A DNA stretch of 64,000 nucleotides, taken from positions 52,641 to 116,640 of the forward strand of contig WGMW01000012.1 of the NCBI GenBank assembly GCA_016124845.1, in the 5' to 3' direction. The DNA comes from Flavobacteriales bacterium. Its GTDB lineage: Bacteria > Bacteroidota > Bacteroidia > UBA10329. Both the position numbers and the translations under genes were made by a program. The first letter of the stretch is position 1, and each line of letters opens with the position of its first letter. Positions 9,101 through 15,997 of the stretch are shown in pieces. The notes beneath the pieces are model-generated. The model was not told the DNA's origin. It saw only the letters and a program-made list of their open reading frames with translations, and made no database searches.

Positions 9101-10940
9101 AGGGAGCAAGCCCACCAGCCACGTCAATGGTGATCACCCCGGTTCCATCGCAAGCATTGTTGGCCAAAGCCGTGATCGGTGGAGGCGGTGAGCAGGTGAT
9201 AGCGAAACTTCCCACGAAGCCATCCCCGCATACCAGCAGCTCGCCCGATGAACCCATGATAATATCATAGACTGCACCAGGTGTGGCGATTGTTTCGACA
9301 TAATTGAGCGTGGAATCGAACTTTACGATGCCCGTTTGCGAACCGACATAGATGTTGCCGCACAGATCGGCCGCCATGCCGCTGTTCATCAGTTTGGCAC
9401 CACCCGTTACAGTAGCGCTATTAAGAATTGTGAGCGTGCTTTTATTCACTCTTCGCACGGTAGCCCCATCTGTCATGTACACATACGGCCCGCTGACGAC
9501 CAAGCCGTTAAATCCTTGGTAGATGTACGGATGATAGGATGGGTTTGGCACATATCCGGCCGATGGTTCTGATTCTGATAGCAGAAAGCCACTGGGAACT
9601 GAACCCGCAGGGGTAAAATTGGCGTTGGTCTTTCGCAATGTATTTGTTGCGGCCACTCCCGTAGAACCGAACGTAACATGCAGTGAATACATGTCTCCGT
9701 TACAATCTGTTGCAATACAGCGTGTTTCAAGTCCGTAGACGATCTGATCGGAAATGACCCCCGTACTCAGATCCATTCTACCGAGATTATTATTGCCCGG
9801 ATTCAAAAAATAGCCCCCAACGGTCAGAACGGTCTTTGAATAGTTGAATGCCAAACGCCACTCCTCCACAAGACCCGCAAAGGTCCAAAGTTGCACGCCT
9901 GAAGGATCCAGTTTCTGTCGCTTCCCATTCGGATAACCACCAATGATGTAGACATTCCCGGGATTGTCCACGGCTATGTCGCCTAAGAAGGTGGAGTTGG
10001 TAACGTATGTCCATTGGAGAACGCCCGCTGGACTGAATTTCTGCACCTGAAAGTTGGTATGATTGCCCTGTACCACCACATTCCCGGCCGCATCTTCCTG
10101 AATATCAACCGCGTGGTTGATATCGGGATAGCTGGTGTTGTAGATCCATGGGTCGATGATGATCCCTTCGTTGATGGCGGCCTCATCCACGGCCATATCG
10201 AACCGGATCTCGTTGCCTTCCATCTTATAATGAATGGGAATCTCCTTTTTACTGGCTGCACTCTGCGCATTCGGAGCCTTATCCTTGAGGAGTGTGGTGG
10301 GAGTGTGCAATTCCAAATTGCCATCTGCATCAAGCGTAAGCGAAACATCCCCATTCCAGCGGTAAGCCACATCCTGAACCGAAGCACCGGGCCGGAGTTC
10401 GAAGCGATACTTGATTCCGCCTTCCGCGGGCAGTTCAAAAATGGCATCCACGCCCTGAAAAACATTATGGTACACCACCTGCTTAAAGGCAGGGACGAAG
10501 TTGATGTTCGGTTTGCCATCAATACCCGAATAATTGTAGTATTCCGACACTTCCTGCTGCGAAAGCACCTCCATGTCGGCATGTTGATTCACCCATTGCA
10601 GGTCGAACGCATGCCAAATGGTCTCCATTTCACGCTCTTCGGGCTCCTGTTCGTTGTGTTCGCGCTCTGATTCGGGTATCAGCTCGTATTCTGCATACTG
10701 AAAGTGGATGCCGTTCTCGGTGAAATACGCATTGAACTCCGCATTCTCCACTCCGAAAAGGATGGGTGCGTCCAGCACCGTTCCCTGCTCCTCCAATTTA
10801 TCGTGGAACTGTCCTTTCTCAGCAATGAAAACCTTGTTCACGAACGGCTCCACCATCATGGAGGCCGAGGCCGTCTGAGCAACGGACTGCCACGGCCAGA
10901 GCAGGCCAAGAAGGATCCAGATGACGAAGGTTCGGTTCAT
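6141..10940 (-). CDS. PKD-repeat surface protein with T9SS type B (gliding-associated) sorting domain
   Basis: A 1,599-residue secreted protein. ATG 10940 is chosen because it starts a signal peptide (MNRTFVIWILLGLLWPWQSVA); the frame begins 15 bp earlier at a TTG. Residues about 30-280 resemble the N-terminal domain common to large Bacteroidota gliding-type proteins. Residues 280-590 contain propeller-like strands. Next comes one SprB-type unit (GGLAPYTYEWQPGGQT), then about ten PKD-like domains recognised by WDWDFGDG/WTFGDG and GTY.V.L.V.S..GC. The last ~90 residues are the sorting domain (YIPSAFTPNGDGRNDGF ... MKIFDRWGEMIFES). It is predicted to be exported by T9SS and displayed as an adhesin-like filament. 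AGTAATTTCGC near 10970 may be its promoter. Confidence 0.85.
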   Translation of the reverse strand: MNRTFVIWILLGLLWPWQSVAQTASASMMVEPFVNKVFIAEKGQFHDKLEEQGTVLDAPILFGVENAEFNAYFTENGIHFQYAEYELIPESEREHNEQEPEEREMETIWHAFDLQWVNQHADMEVLSQQEVSEYYNYSGIDGKPNINFVPAFKQVVYHNVFQGVDAIFELPAEGGIKYRFELRPGASVQDVAYRWNGDVSLTLDADGNLELHTPTTLLKDKAPNAQSAASKKEIPIHYKMEGNEIRFDMAVDEAAINEGIIIDPWIYNTSYPDINHAVDIQEDAAGNVVVQGNHTNFQVQKFSPAGVLQWTYVTNSTFLGDIAVDNPGNVYIIGGYPNGKRQKLDPSGVQLWTFAGLVEEWRLAFNYSKTVLTVGGYFLNPGNNNLGRMDLSTGVISDQIVYGLETRCIATDCNGDMYSLHVTFGSTGVAATNTLRKTNANFTPAGSVPSGFLLSESEPSAGYVPNPSYHPYIYQGFNGLVVSGPYVYMTDGATVRRVNKSTLTILNSATVTGGAKLMNSGMAADLCGNIYVGSQTGIVKFDSTLNYVETIATPGAVYDIIMGSSGELLVCGDGFVGSFAITCSPPPPITALANNACDGTGVITIDVAGGLAPYTYEWQPGGQTTNPITGLAAGTYTYTVNDAFCRTFVDSVQIYELPTPTFTAAGVSTNNTNANSVCLGETFQFSDNSVSNDGTIVSWDWDFGDGTTSTDQNPTHDYTAAGTYDVKLVVVSDHGCADSTQFQVNVDPLPAADFTATDVCLGTPTAFTDASTISAGTIAAWGWDFGDGNTSTQQNPSNTYATAGTYTVGLAAVSANGCASAVQHDVDVYVLPQADFTVPTTCVNDPADLIDASTAGDWPITSWQWTAEGQSLSGSSVQHTFSGEGTFPVQLLVQDQFGCVDSVMQQVTISVRPQLQLSVNDDCAGAQFVFTNTSSIQSGSIDSTHWDFGDGNASVTVSPTNVYAQAGVYTVVLYAQSDLGCAADTTFQVEAFPNPVAGLQWQNQCDGTAIPLNETSTVAAPGQLLNSNWTMGDGTVLTDTSLNQYLYATYGDYTIQLDVETQDGCTDSQTFTVSVHAVPVADFSFTNICESDSVHFQDQSNIAQGAIVGWQWTFGNGQSSTASDPAYQSYPADGIYPVQLTVTSDSGCVAVLDDSIEVYSNPIAAFMFDSVCFPGPIQFTDLSDPNGSYGITQWSWVFSNAQSSTQQSPAMMFPSYGAYGATLTVTNSVGCKNAVTLGDALLHPLPVADFTTTLQHCFLVEIPIQDASTVDVLSDDQIVDWSYDLGDGNMITTADGTYQYGSAGFYDLTLTVTTNHGCEDDETKTVEVWPLPSVSFSADPEEGCNPLFVRFSDGTSIPSPYTLSSWRWDVGDGTDTIAVQNPTHLYDATGTAPNDSAVYDVGLVVTSGNGCVDSLTTQDLIVVHPLPEAHFSSVPEKLATIIDPLFKFTDLSTENVTFWNWTFGDGLGAHDQNPEYAYADTGTFVVTLGVATDFGCADTISYIVKVEPYFSFYIPSAFTPNGDGRNDGFFGTGEYLKAYNMKIFDRWGEMIFESNDQNFKWDGTYKGAPAKADQYVYQFNIIDWEGNDHRYTGGFQLLR

Positions 10941-11181
10941 GAATGGGGGTTTCAACCGTGAGGTAAAGCGAAATTACTGTTTTGCCGTTGTTGTGTAAGA
11001 CCATGATCTGCGGCCAAGGTTGCTAAAGGGCATCAACAGCCCCTTCCAAACACATCGGCCGGGAAATGACAGGGCAATCCATCAAATTTCACATCAGGCC
11101 TTCTTTTCATTTCTATTTATTGCTGCCGAATGCTAACGTTGTACTGCAATTTATTTCTCCCACTAAACGATCTGAGAGGTC

Positions 11182-11598
11182 ATGAAAAAAGTATTCGTAA
11201 CGATGGCAAGTGCCGCATTGCTGGTCACATCGGTTTCCAGTTGCTCTTCCACACAGGGAATTTCAGGTTCAGCCCTCGGGCAGGAAGTGAAAACCCTTGC
11301 CATACAGGAGTCGGAACAGCTCATTGTCAATTATCTGACCCAGAAATTGGCGGGCGGACATCCGACACTCGCAAGTGTGCTGAAAGGGGCCAACGCCAGC
11401 TCTACCCTCTCATCCATTTTGGGAGGAAACACGGCAAACACCAACCTGCTATCGAGCCTCATTGCTTCCAAGTTCGGGCTCAACCAGAACGCGGTGAGCA
11501 CTGCGGTAACGAGAAGTGGAAGCACCCTGGGAAGCCTCGCATCGTTCATCCGAACAAACAGCAGCGCATCGACCTTGGCGTCTGTGCTCGGTCTCTGA
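11182..11598 (+). CDS. Small lipoprotein, function unknown
   Basis: A 138-residue protein with a lipoprotein signal: hydrophobic MASAALLVTSV followed by the lipobox VSSC, so Cys21 would be lipidated. The rest is rich in Ser, Ala, Leu, Thr and Gly, with helical segments (QESEQLIVNYLTQKLAGG) and a recurring pattern of ASVLKG, SSILGG, SSLIAS and ASVLGL. It is probably anchored in the outer or inner membrane facing the periplasm. A strong terminator follows, so it is likely monocistronic. No family was recognised. Confidence 0.65.
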   Translation: MKKVFVTMASAALLVTSVSSCSSTQGISGSALGQEVKTLAIQESEQLIVNYLTQKLAGGHPTLASVLKGANASSTLSSILGGNTANTNLLSSLIASKFGLNQNAVSTAVTRSGSTLGSLASFIRTNSSASTLASVLGL

Positions 11599-11618
11599 GC
11601 ATAGCCGCATCACGTAAC

Positions 11619-11653
11619 AAGCGCGATGGTGAAATGCCATCGCGCTTTTTTTT
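11619..11653 (+). terminator. Rho-independent terminator after the lipoprotein gene
   Basis: A perfect 11-bp stem AAGCGCGATGG/CCATCGCGCTT with a 7-base loop is followed by eight T residues. It starts 20 bp after the lipoprotein stop codon. Confidence 0.9.
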
Positions 11654-11678
11654 CATGACCACGAATGGAACCGTGCGG

Positions 11679-11717
11679 TTCCCCCTTAAAAAGGGGGTGG
11701 CCGAAGGCCGGGGGATT
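11679..11717. repeat. Dispersed palindromic repeat (CCCCTTAAAAAGGGG family)
   Basis: TTCCCCCTTAAAAAGGGGGT followed by GGCCGAAGGCCGGGGGATT. The inverted CCCCCTT/AAGGGGG core plus GCCGAAGGC marks a widespread Bacteroidota repeat family. A related copy lies inside the GT9 gene at 48998-49036, and a larger composite lies at 13781-13905. Confidence 0.6.
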
Positions 11718-11763
11718 TGATTCTGGTAATCTGCCAGGGAATCGGAAAAAGCAAACCACATCG

Positions 11764-11800
11764 GTGCAGGTTCTGTGCAGATCTGCGTCTCTGTGGCTAA
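11764..11800. repeat. Short CTGTG-type dispersed repeat fragment
   Basis: TGCAGGTTCTGTGCAGATCT and CGTCTCTGTGGCTAAG resemble the CACAGAT-type repeat at 690-787, in the opposite orientation. It lies just downstream of the minus-strand hydroxylase gene. Confidence 0.4.
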
Positions 11801-11812
11801 GAAATGTCTTTT

Positions 11813-12775
11813 CTAAAGTGGTGTACGCAGGCGGATGCGCAACATCAGGTTCCTAAAGGGCATCGCCAGGTTCTTCCACACGGAGTTGTAGTGCGGCTCC
11901 TCCTCTTTACCGATACCGAACTGCACGGCTTCCACCTCATTGGAGCGGACGAGCGTGCCGAAGATCCAATCCCAGATGGCGAGTTTGGCACCGATGTTCC
12001 TGTTGAAATGCTGCGGATCGTTGCTGTGGTGTATCTGGTGCTGGAAGGGACTGATGAAGATGTATTCGAGCCAATTGAAGTAGCGTAAGGGTATGTGCGA
12101 ATGCCTCAGGTTGGACCCGAAGAACAAAAAGGCAAAGCTGAAGATGTTGGCACCGATGAAGGTCATCTCATCTATCGGGTTGGCGGAGAGGTAGCGGAAA
12201 AGGCCCATCACCAAACCCATGACCACTATGCCTTTGATGTTATTGAAGATGAGTTCGACAGGATGGATGCGGTACTGGGTAACGGGATTGAGCACCGTGG
12301 CCGAATGATGCACCTTATGGAATTCCCACAGAAAGGGAACGTAGTGCATAAGGTAGTGGATGACGTAGGTTCCGAAGTCATCGGCAATGGTGATGACGAT
12401 GGTGTAAAGCACTATGGTGGTGGTGGCCGAAAGTGTGAAGGACGGATAACCGATGATCTCGGGCAGCCATGCCTCTATCTTGTAAGAGAGATAGAACCCG
12501 AAGATGAGATACGGCCCAATGAGGAACACTTTGAACAGCGAGTTGAAGAAGATAAGGCCGTAATCGACCATGGCGGAGCGGCTGAGCCAAACATCCTTAC
12601 GTAAGATGTAGTTCCAGAACGACCCCTCCACCCTCGCCTTCCGATACACGTAATAGGCCAGCAGCAGCGAGGAGAAAAGATAGAGCACATGCAAGCGGCT
12701 GTCCGTATCGGTCAGGTAACTGAAGGGCATGCGCAGGCCATCGATCAGGTTTACATATACTTTTTCCAGCGTCAC
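11813..12775 (-). CDS. Sterol desaturase / fatty acid hydroxylase family protein
   Basis: A 320-residue integral membrane di-iron enzyme of the fatty acid hydroxylase superfamily. The three histidine clusters are present in order: HYLMH, then EFHKVHHSA, then FQHQIHHSNDP with a preceding HSHIPLRY. Several hydrophobic helices precede and separate them. Family members insert a hydroxyl or a double bond into lipids; the substrate in Bacteroidota homologues is usually not known. The start is GTG at 12775. It lies on the minus strand with mscS-like and 14002-14979 genes upstream, but the 132-bp gap to mscS holds no clear promoter or terminator. Confidence 0.8.
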   Translation of the reverse strand: MTLEKVYVNLIDGLRMPFSYLTDTDSRLHVLYLFSSLLLAYYVYRKARVEGSFWNYILRKDVWLSRSAMVDYGLIFFNSLFKVFLIGPYLIFGFYLSYKIEAWLPEIIGYPSFTLSATTTIVLYTIVITIADDFGTYVIHYLMHYVPFLWEFHKVHHSATVLNPVTQYRIHPVELIFNNIKGIVVMGLVMGLFRYLSANPIDEMTFIGANIFSFAFLFFGSNLRHSHIPLRYFNWLEYIFISPFQHQIHHSNDPQHFNRNIGAKLAIWDWIFGTLVRSNEVEAVQFGIGKEEEPHYNSVWKNLAMPFRNLMLRIRLRTPL

Positions 12776-12907
12776 TTCAGATACTTACAGTTGCGTGGTT
12801 CTGTTGGGTCGAGGCCCTTCGCTGCACTCGGGGAAACAGGAAGCGGGGTTGCTTGTTTTCCTGACGAAGGAAGGAACTGTCCTTTTGAAACCACTTGAAC
12901 GTTTCAT

Positions 12908-13726
12908 TTACTGCTTCATCCACACATCGCGCTGCGGGAACGGGATGGTGATGCCCTTTTCGCGGAAGGCCTTGTCGATGGCGAAGCGCAGGTCGCTTTT
13001 AATGAACTCTATTTTAAAGACCGAACGCGAATAGAAGAGCAAGGTGAAGGTGAGTTGCGAATCGGCAAAGTCGGAGAAGAAGACGTTGGGCTTCGGATTC
13101 TTCACCACCTCATCGTGTTGCAAGGCACATTCGACCAGGGTCTGTCGCACAAGTTCGAGGTCGGAGCCGTAGGCCACGCCCACCACCACTTTGAAGCGGG
13201 TGAGCTTCTGGTTGTGGGTCCAGTTGACCACGCTGCCCGTAATGAACCGCGAGTTGGGGATGATCATGATAATGCCATCACGGGTTTCGAGCTCGGAGGC
13301 GCGTAAGCGGATCTCGCGGACGCGACCCACCGTGTTATCGACCTCAATGATGTCGGACACGCGGATGGTGCCATCGAACAGCAGGATGATGCCGCTGACG
13401 AAGTCTTTGAACACTTCCTGCAAGCCCAGACCGATACCGACCAACAGGGCTGCGGATCCTGCCAACAGCACGGTGATCTTGAACCCGACCGATTCGAGGC
13501 CGAGAAGGATGGCCACCACCCAGATGATGTATTGGATGAGCTGATAGACGGAGAGCCTTCTTCCGCGTTCGAGGTCAGAAATGTTGGCCCGATGGACAAT
13601 GACCTTCTTGATGCCCCATGTGACCACCCATGTAACCGCAACGATGACGGCCAACGCCACCAGTTGCAGCATGCTGAGGTGATAATTACCCAGGTCGATG
13701 ATCTGTTTCTGTAAGAATTCTTCCAT
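12908..13726 (-). CDS. MscS-family mechanosensitive channel
   Basis: A 272-residue protein with three N-terminal transmembrane segments. The pore helix is AGSAALLVGIGLGLQEVFKD (Gly/Ala packing pattern), followed by the beta domain VSGIILLFDGTIRVSDIIEV and VGRVREIRLRASELETRDG, then a C-terminal mixed domain ending in FRFAIDKAFREKGI-like sequence. Small-conductance channels of this type release solutes during hypo-osmotic shock. The start ATG at 13726 is 19 bp from an exact TAnnTTTG element. It is probably transcribed alone, because a hairpin separates it from the upstream minus-strand gene. Confidence 0.9.
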   Translation of the reverse strand: MEEFLQKQIIDLGNYHLSMLQLVALAVIVAVTWVVTWGIKKVIVHRANISDLERGRRLSVYQLIQYIIWVVAILLGLESVGFKITVLLAGSAALLVGIGLGLQEVFKDFVSGIILLFDGTIRVSDIIEVDNTVGRVREIRLRASELETRDGIIMIIPNSRFITGSVVNWTHNQKLTRFKVVVGVAYGSDLELVRQTLVECALQHDEVVKNPKPNVFFSDFADSQLTFTLLFYSRSVFKIEFIKSDLRFAIDKAFREKGITIPFPQRDVWMKQ

Positions 13727-13745
13727 GAGGCTTTGAAAGCGAACA

Positions 13746-13753
13746 CAAATTTA
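13746..13753 (-). promoter_or_regulatory. Bacteroidota -7 promoter element (TAAATTTG)
   Basis: TAAATTTG on the minus strand is an exact TAnnTTTG match 19 bp upstream of the mscS-like start. No good -33 element was seen. Confidence 0.5.
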
Positions 13754-13780
13754 CAGTAACTGTTGCTTGCCCCGTTCTGA

Positions 13781-13905
13781 ATACCCTTTTGGGGGTATGG
13801 GGAGGGGTGGGCTGTGCCGGCCGAAGCCCGTAGGCCGTGTCATCTGACCTCCCCCAGCCCCTCCCTTCGACATGCTCAGGGCATGCCTTCCAAGGAGGGG
13901 AGCTG
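13781..13905. repeat. Composite G/C-rich dispersed repeat
   Basis: The block begins CCTTTTGGGGGTATGGGGAG, continues through GCCGGCCGAAGCCCGTAGGC, and ends CCCTTCGACATGCTCAGGGC plus TTCCAAGGAGGGGAG. It contains several internal inverted repeats. The CCCTTCGACATGCTCAGGG phrase is a well-known dispersed element in environmental bacterial genomes. It fills the gap upstream of mscS. Confidence 0.6.
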
Positions 13906-13923
13906 CCTGCTTGAACAAATGCA

Positions 13924-13956
13924 AGAGCCGTCAACTTTTTGAAAGTTGACGGCTCT
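13924..13956 (-). terminator. Strong hairpin after the minus-strand 325-residue gene
   Basis: A perfect 15-bp inverted repeat AGAGCCGTCAACTTT/AAAGTTGACGGCTCT with a 3-base loop. It is placed 45 bp beyond the stop of the gene at 14002-14979. The U-run on either strand is weak, so it may act as a terminator or as an RNA-stabilising end. Confidence 0.6.
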
Positions 13957-14001
13957 GGGGTATGCACTGGGCAGTAAGCGCAGGACAAAAGCACGTTTAC
14001 A

Positions 14002-14979
14002 TTACCCAGCTGGAGGTGGAACAACCATCGGATCCATCGGAATATCGAACGAGTAGCGCATGCCTGAGGTCATCTCGAACGAACCTGAAATGGGGTCGTA
14101 ACCCGCGGCCGTTATCGTGGTGTCGAAATTGCCCGTGGTATCGGGTTTCAGCCCCTTGATGGTCATGTTCAGGAAGCCATCGGCATCGGTGGTGGCCGTT
14201 ACGGGTTCCACATCTGTGGCAATTACAATGGTGAGCGTGGCGCCTGCAATGGGCAGGTCCGTGTCGGAGCTGTGAATGTATGCGCCTATCTCAATGGTGT
14301 CGGCAGGTACTGGAACTGTTTTGGAGGAAGTGCTTCCTCTATCGATAATGATGCATGCCTGCTGGTATGCCGCGTAAAGTTCGGGGTCGGAGGTTTTGAA
14401 CGGTACCATGAGGGGATTGAGCTGCTCCTTGAACAGCTTGGCCGTTTGGGAGAACAGTTCTTTGAGGCCCACGGTATTGAGGTGCTTGGTGTTGATGGCC
14501 ACGCGGGGTGCTTCGAGGACGGCCACATACGCATCGAGGGCGTCCTGCCACGCGGTAACGGTGGTGGCATCGATACCGTAATCGGCAAGTGCCACGAGGT
14601 TGTCGTTAACGATCTGGATACGGTAGTCGCAGAAGCCCTGCATGGTGTCGTCTTTGATGCGCTCGATGTCGCTGAGCGGGTAGTTAAGCTCCTCGGCCAG
14701 TGTGTTGTTGCCGGTGGCAATGGCCCAAGCGCGTGCAGAACTGACGGTCGCATGGGTCAAATTGTCGAGTGCTGCTCTGACAGCCTTCTTATCGAGGGTG
14801 ACCCCCTTGGAGGTTGCCGACTGGCCTGCCACGCGGCTGTTGATGGCCGTAATGTTGGCGTTGAGCTGTGCGAAGGCGGCTGCCCGCGCGGGAACCGTAT
14901 CTATGACCGTCTGATTATCGGTGTAGAAACCGCTGACGACCAAGTACATGTCGAGTCTGTTTGATTGTGCATCGTTCAT
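14002..14979 (-). CDS. Uncharacterised protein with C-terminal carboxypeptidase-regulatory-like domain
   Basis: A 325-residue protein starting at ATG 14979 (the frame extends 48 bp further, without support). Residues 1-220 look all-helical and carry no signal peptide (MNDAQSNRLDMYLVVSGFY; ARAWAIATGNNTLAEELNY). Residues ~235-320 have the beta-sandwich pattern of a CarboxypepD_reg-like domain (IAGATLTIV, TATTDADGFLNMTIKGLKPD, DTTITAAGYDPISGSF), ending Pro-rich (MDPMVVPPPAG). I recognise no specific family. The mix of a non-exported helical part with a domain usually found outside the cytoplasm is odd. Confidence 0.55.
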   Translation of the reverse strand: MNDAQSNRLDMYLVVSGFYTDNQTVIDTVPARAAAFAQLNANITAINSRVAGQSATSKGVTLDKKAVRAALDNLTHATVSSARAWAIATGNNTLAEELNYPLSDIERIKDDTMQGFCDYRIQIVNDNLVALADYGIDATTVTAWQDALDAYVAVLEAPRVAINTKHLNTVGLKELFSQTAKLFKEQLNPLMVPFKTSDPELYAAYQQACIIIDRGSTSSKTVPVPADTIEIGAYIHSSDTDLPIAGATLTIVIATDVEPVTATTDADGFLNMTIKGLKPDTTGNFDTTITAAGYDPISGSFEMTSGMRYSFDIPMDPMVVPPPAG

Positions 14980-15063
14980 GACCTTTGATTTTATGCCCAT
15001 TGGGCGGGTTAATGTCTTTATAACCAAGAGCGGTGCATGGAAATTTCATGGGGGCGGGAATTT

Positions 15064-15340
15064 GCTTTATGAGACCACCGCGAAGCAGTTGTTGGCTCAC
15101 AAAGAGCGGTGGTGGGGCAACGTTGTGTGGTGGTTGTGCCGCCAAAAGCGGTGGTGCGGCCACCAGAAGCGGTGGTAGGGAATGCATGTGCACGGGTTAC
15201 GATATGAGAACGGCCGTTGGGGATGGCGCGAGCACCATTTACGAAGCACTATGCATGGTGCGGGCCACGATGCGCGGTGGTTGTTCTGCATTCTTTGGTG
15301 GTTTCGACACAATAATTGGCACTTGGGTGTGTTAAACAGG
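15064..15340. repeat. 21-bp phase-locked degenerate repeat array (array A)
   Basis: About fourteen units of 21 bp, each beginning near GCGGTGGT. GC/GG-type cores fall at 15064, 15085, 15106, 15127, 15148, 15169, 15190, 15211 (approximate), 15232, 15253, 15274, 15295, 15316 and 15337, an exact 21-nt spacing. The centre is best conserved (AAAAGCGGTGGTGCGGCC, CAGAAGCGGTGGTAGGG). In one forward frame (15033-15335, 100 codons) the units read as heptapeptides such as CAAKSGG, AATRSGG and RATMRGG. A second array with the same period and a CGG core lies at 39955-40231. The array sits directly upstream of the HTH gene. I know no named family for it. Confidence 0.6.
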
Positions 15341-15358
15341 AAATAAACACACAACAAG

Positions 15359-15685
15359 ATGCTATTATTGAACATCAAACGACTCTTGGAGCTACGGAAT
15401 ATCCGTTCGGGGCGCTCCTACCTTGTAAACCATGGATATACGGACAATGAGGCACGGTGGCTGCTTTCGGAGACGCATAAGATGATACGGTTGAAGATGA
15501 TGGACCGACTGTGCGTGACCTTCAACTGCCCACTGGAGGACCTTTATGAGTGGAAGGGCGGCACAGATCATCCGTTAGGGTATCTGAGACGCTCGCAGGT
15601 GAAGAAGGTGAACCAACTGTTGGAGGGCAAGAGCCCGCAGGAGCTGGAGGAGCTGATCCGAAAGCTGGAGAACGGGGAGATCTGA
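15359..15685 (+). CDS. XRE/Cro-type helix-turn-helix regulator
   Basis: A 108-residue protein with an N-terminal helix-turn-helix of the compact Bacteroidota HTH_26-like type. It reads LLLNIKRLLELRNI, then SYLVNHGYTDNEARWLLS as the recognition region, then LKMMDRLCVTFNCPLEDLYEW, the characteristic ending of this domain. The C-terminal tail (QVKKVNQLLEGKSPQELEEL) is a charged helix that could mediate dimerisation. It starts at the right end of array A and precedes the SIR2 operon, so it may regulate itself, the array region or the island. A terminator and a separate promoter lie between it and the SIR2 gene. Confidence 0.8.
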   Translation: MLLLNIKRLLELRNIRSGRSYLVNHGYTDNEARWLLSETHKMIRLKMMDRLCVTFNCPLEDLYEWKGGTDHPLGYLRRSQVKKVNQLLEGKSPQELEELIRKLENGEI

Positions 15686-15948
15686 CCTGTGGATCCGGAG
15701 TTAGGAGTTAGAAGACAGGGGTTGGAGACCGTGCTGGTGCTGTAGGGTATTGCACGCAGAGGGACTGAGAGGCGGAGGGAAAGTTTTGGGGATGTAGTTA
15801 GGTTGCATTCGTATAGAACAACCAAGCAGAGCAAGATACAGTAAACGACCTGAAACAAGCAGGTTTTCAGTAGCTGATGGAGCCCCACATACTGTTCGCA
15901 TTTTCGAGTAGTAGGTGGGGTTTCCTTTTAGAATTTGACAACATAGTG
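15686..15948. other. Intergenic gap with repeat scars between the HTH and SIR2 genes
   Basis: There is no plausible gene. The gap contains GAGTTAGGAGTTAGAAG, a degenerate CACGCAGAG-type repeat near 15750, and the terminator listed separately. The roughly 200 bp between the HTH stop and that terminator would allow a short untranslated RNA, but nothing specific supports one. Confidence 0.5.
15883..15929 (+). terminator. Putative terminator upstream of the SIR2 operon
   Basis: CCCCACATACT pairs with AGTAGGTGGGG (one mismatch) around a 16-base loop and is followed by TTTCCTTTT. It separates the HTH gene from the SIR2 promoter. Confidence 0.6.
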
Positions 15949-15979
15949 TTGCGGGAATGGGATTGATTTGGTAGTATTG
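15949..15979 (+). promoter_or_regulatory. Putative promoter of the SIR2-HerA operon
   Basis: TTG at 15949-15951 and TAGTATTG at 15972-15979 (seven of eight matches to TAnnTTTG) are separated by 20 bp, the usual Bacteroidota spacing. The predicted RNA start near 15986 supports ATG 15998 as the SIR2 start and argues against the TTG at 15968. Confidence 0.5.
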
Positions 15980-15997
15980 GAAAAATACTTGATAAGC

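Noticed and set aside
14272..14964. 230-codon plus-strand frame
   Set aside because: It is opposite the 325-residue gene, with Cys/Gly/Val-biased composition and no domain signature.
15064..15340. CRISPR array
   Set aside because: Units of 21 bp are contiguous and degenerate, with no unique spacers, leader or cas genes.
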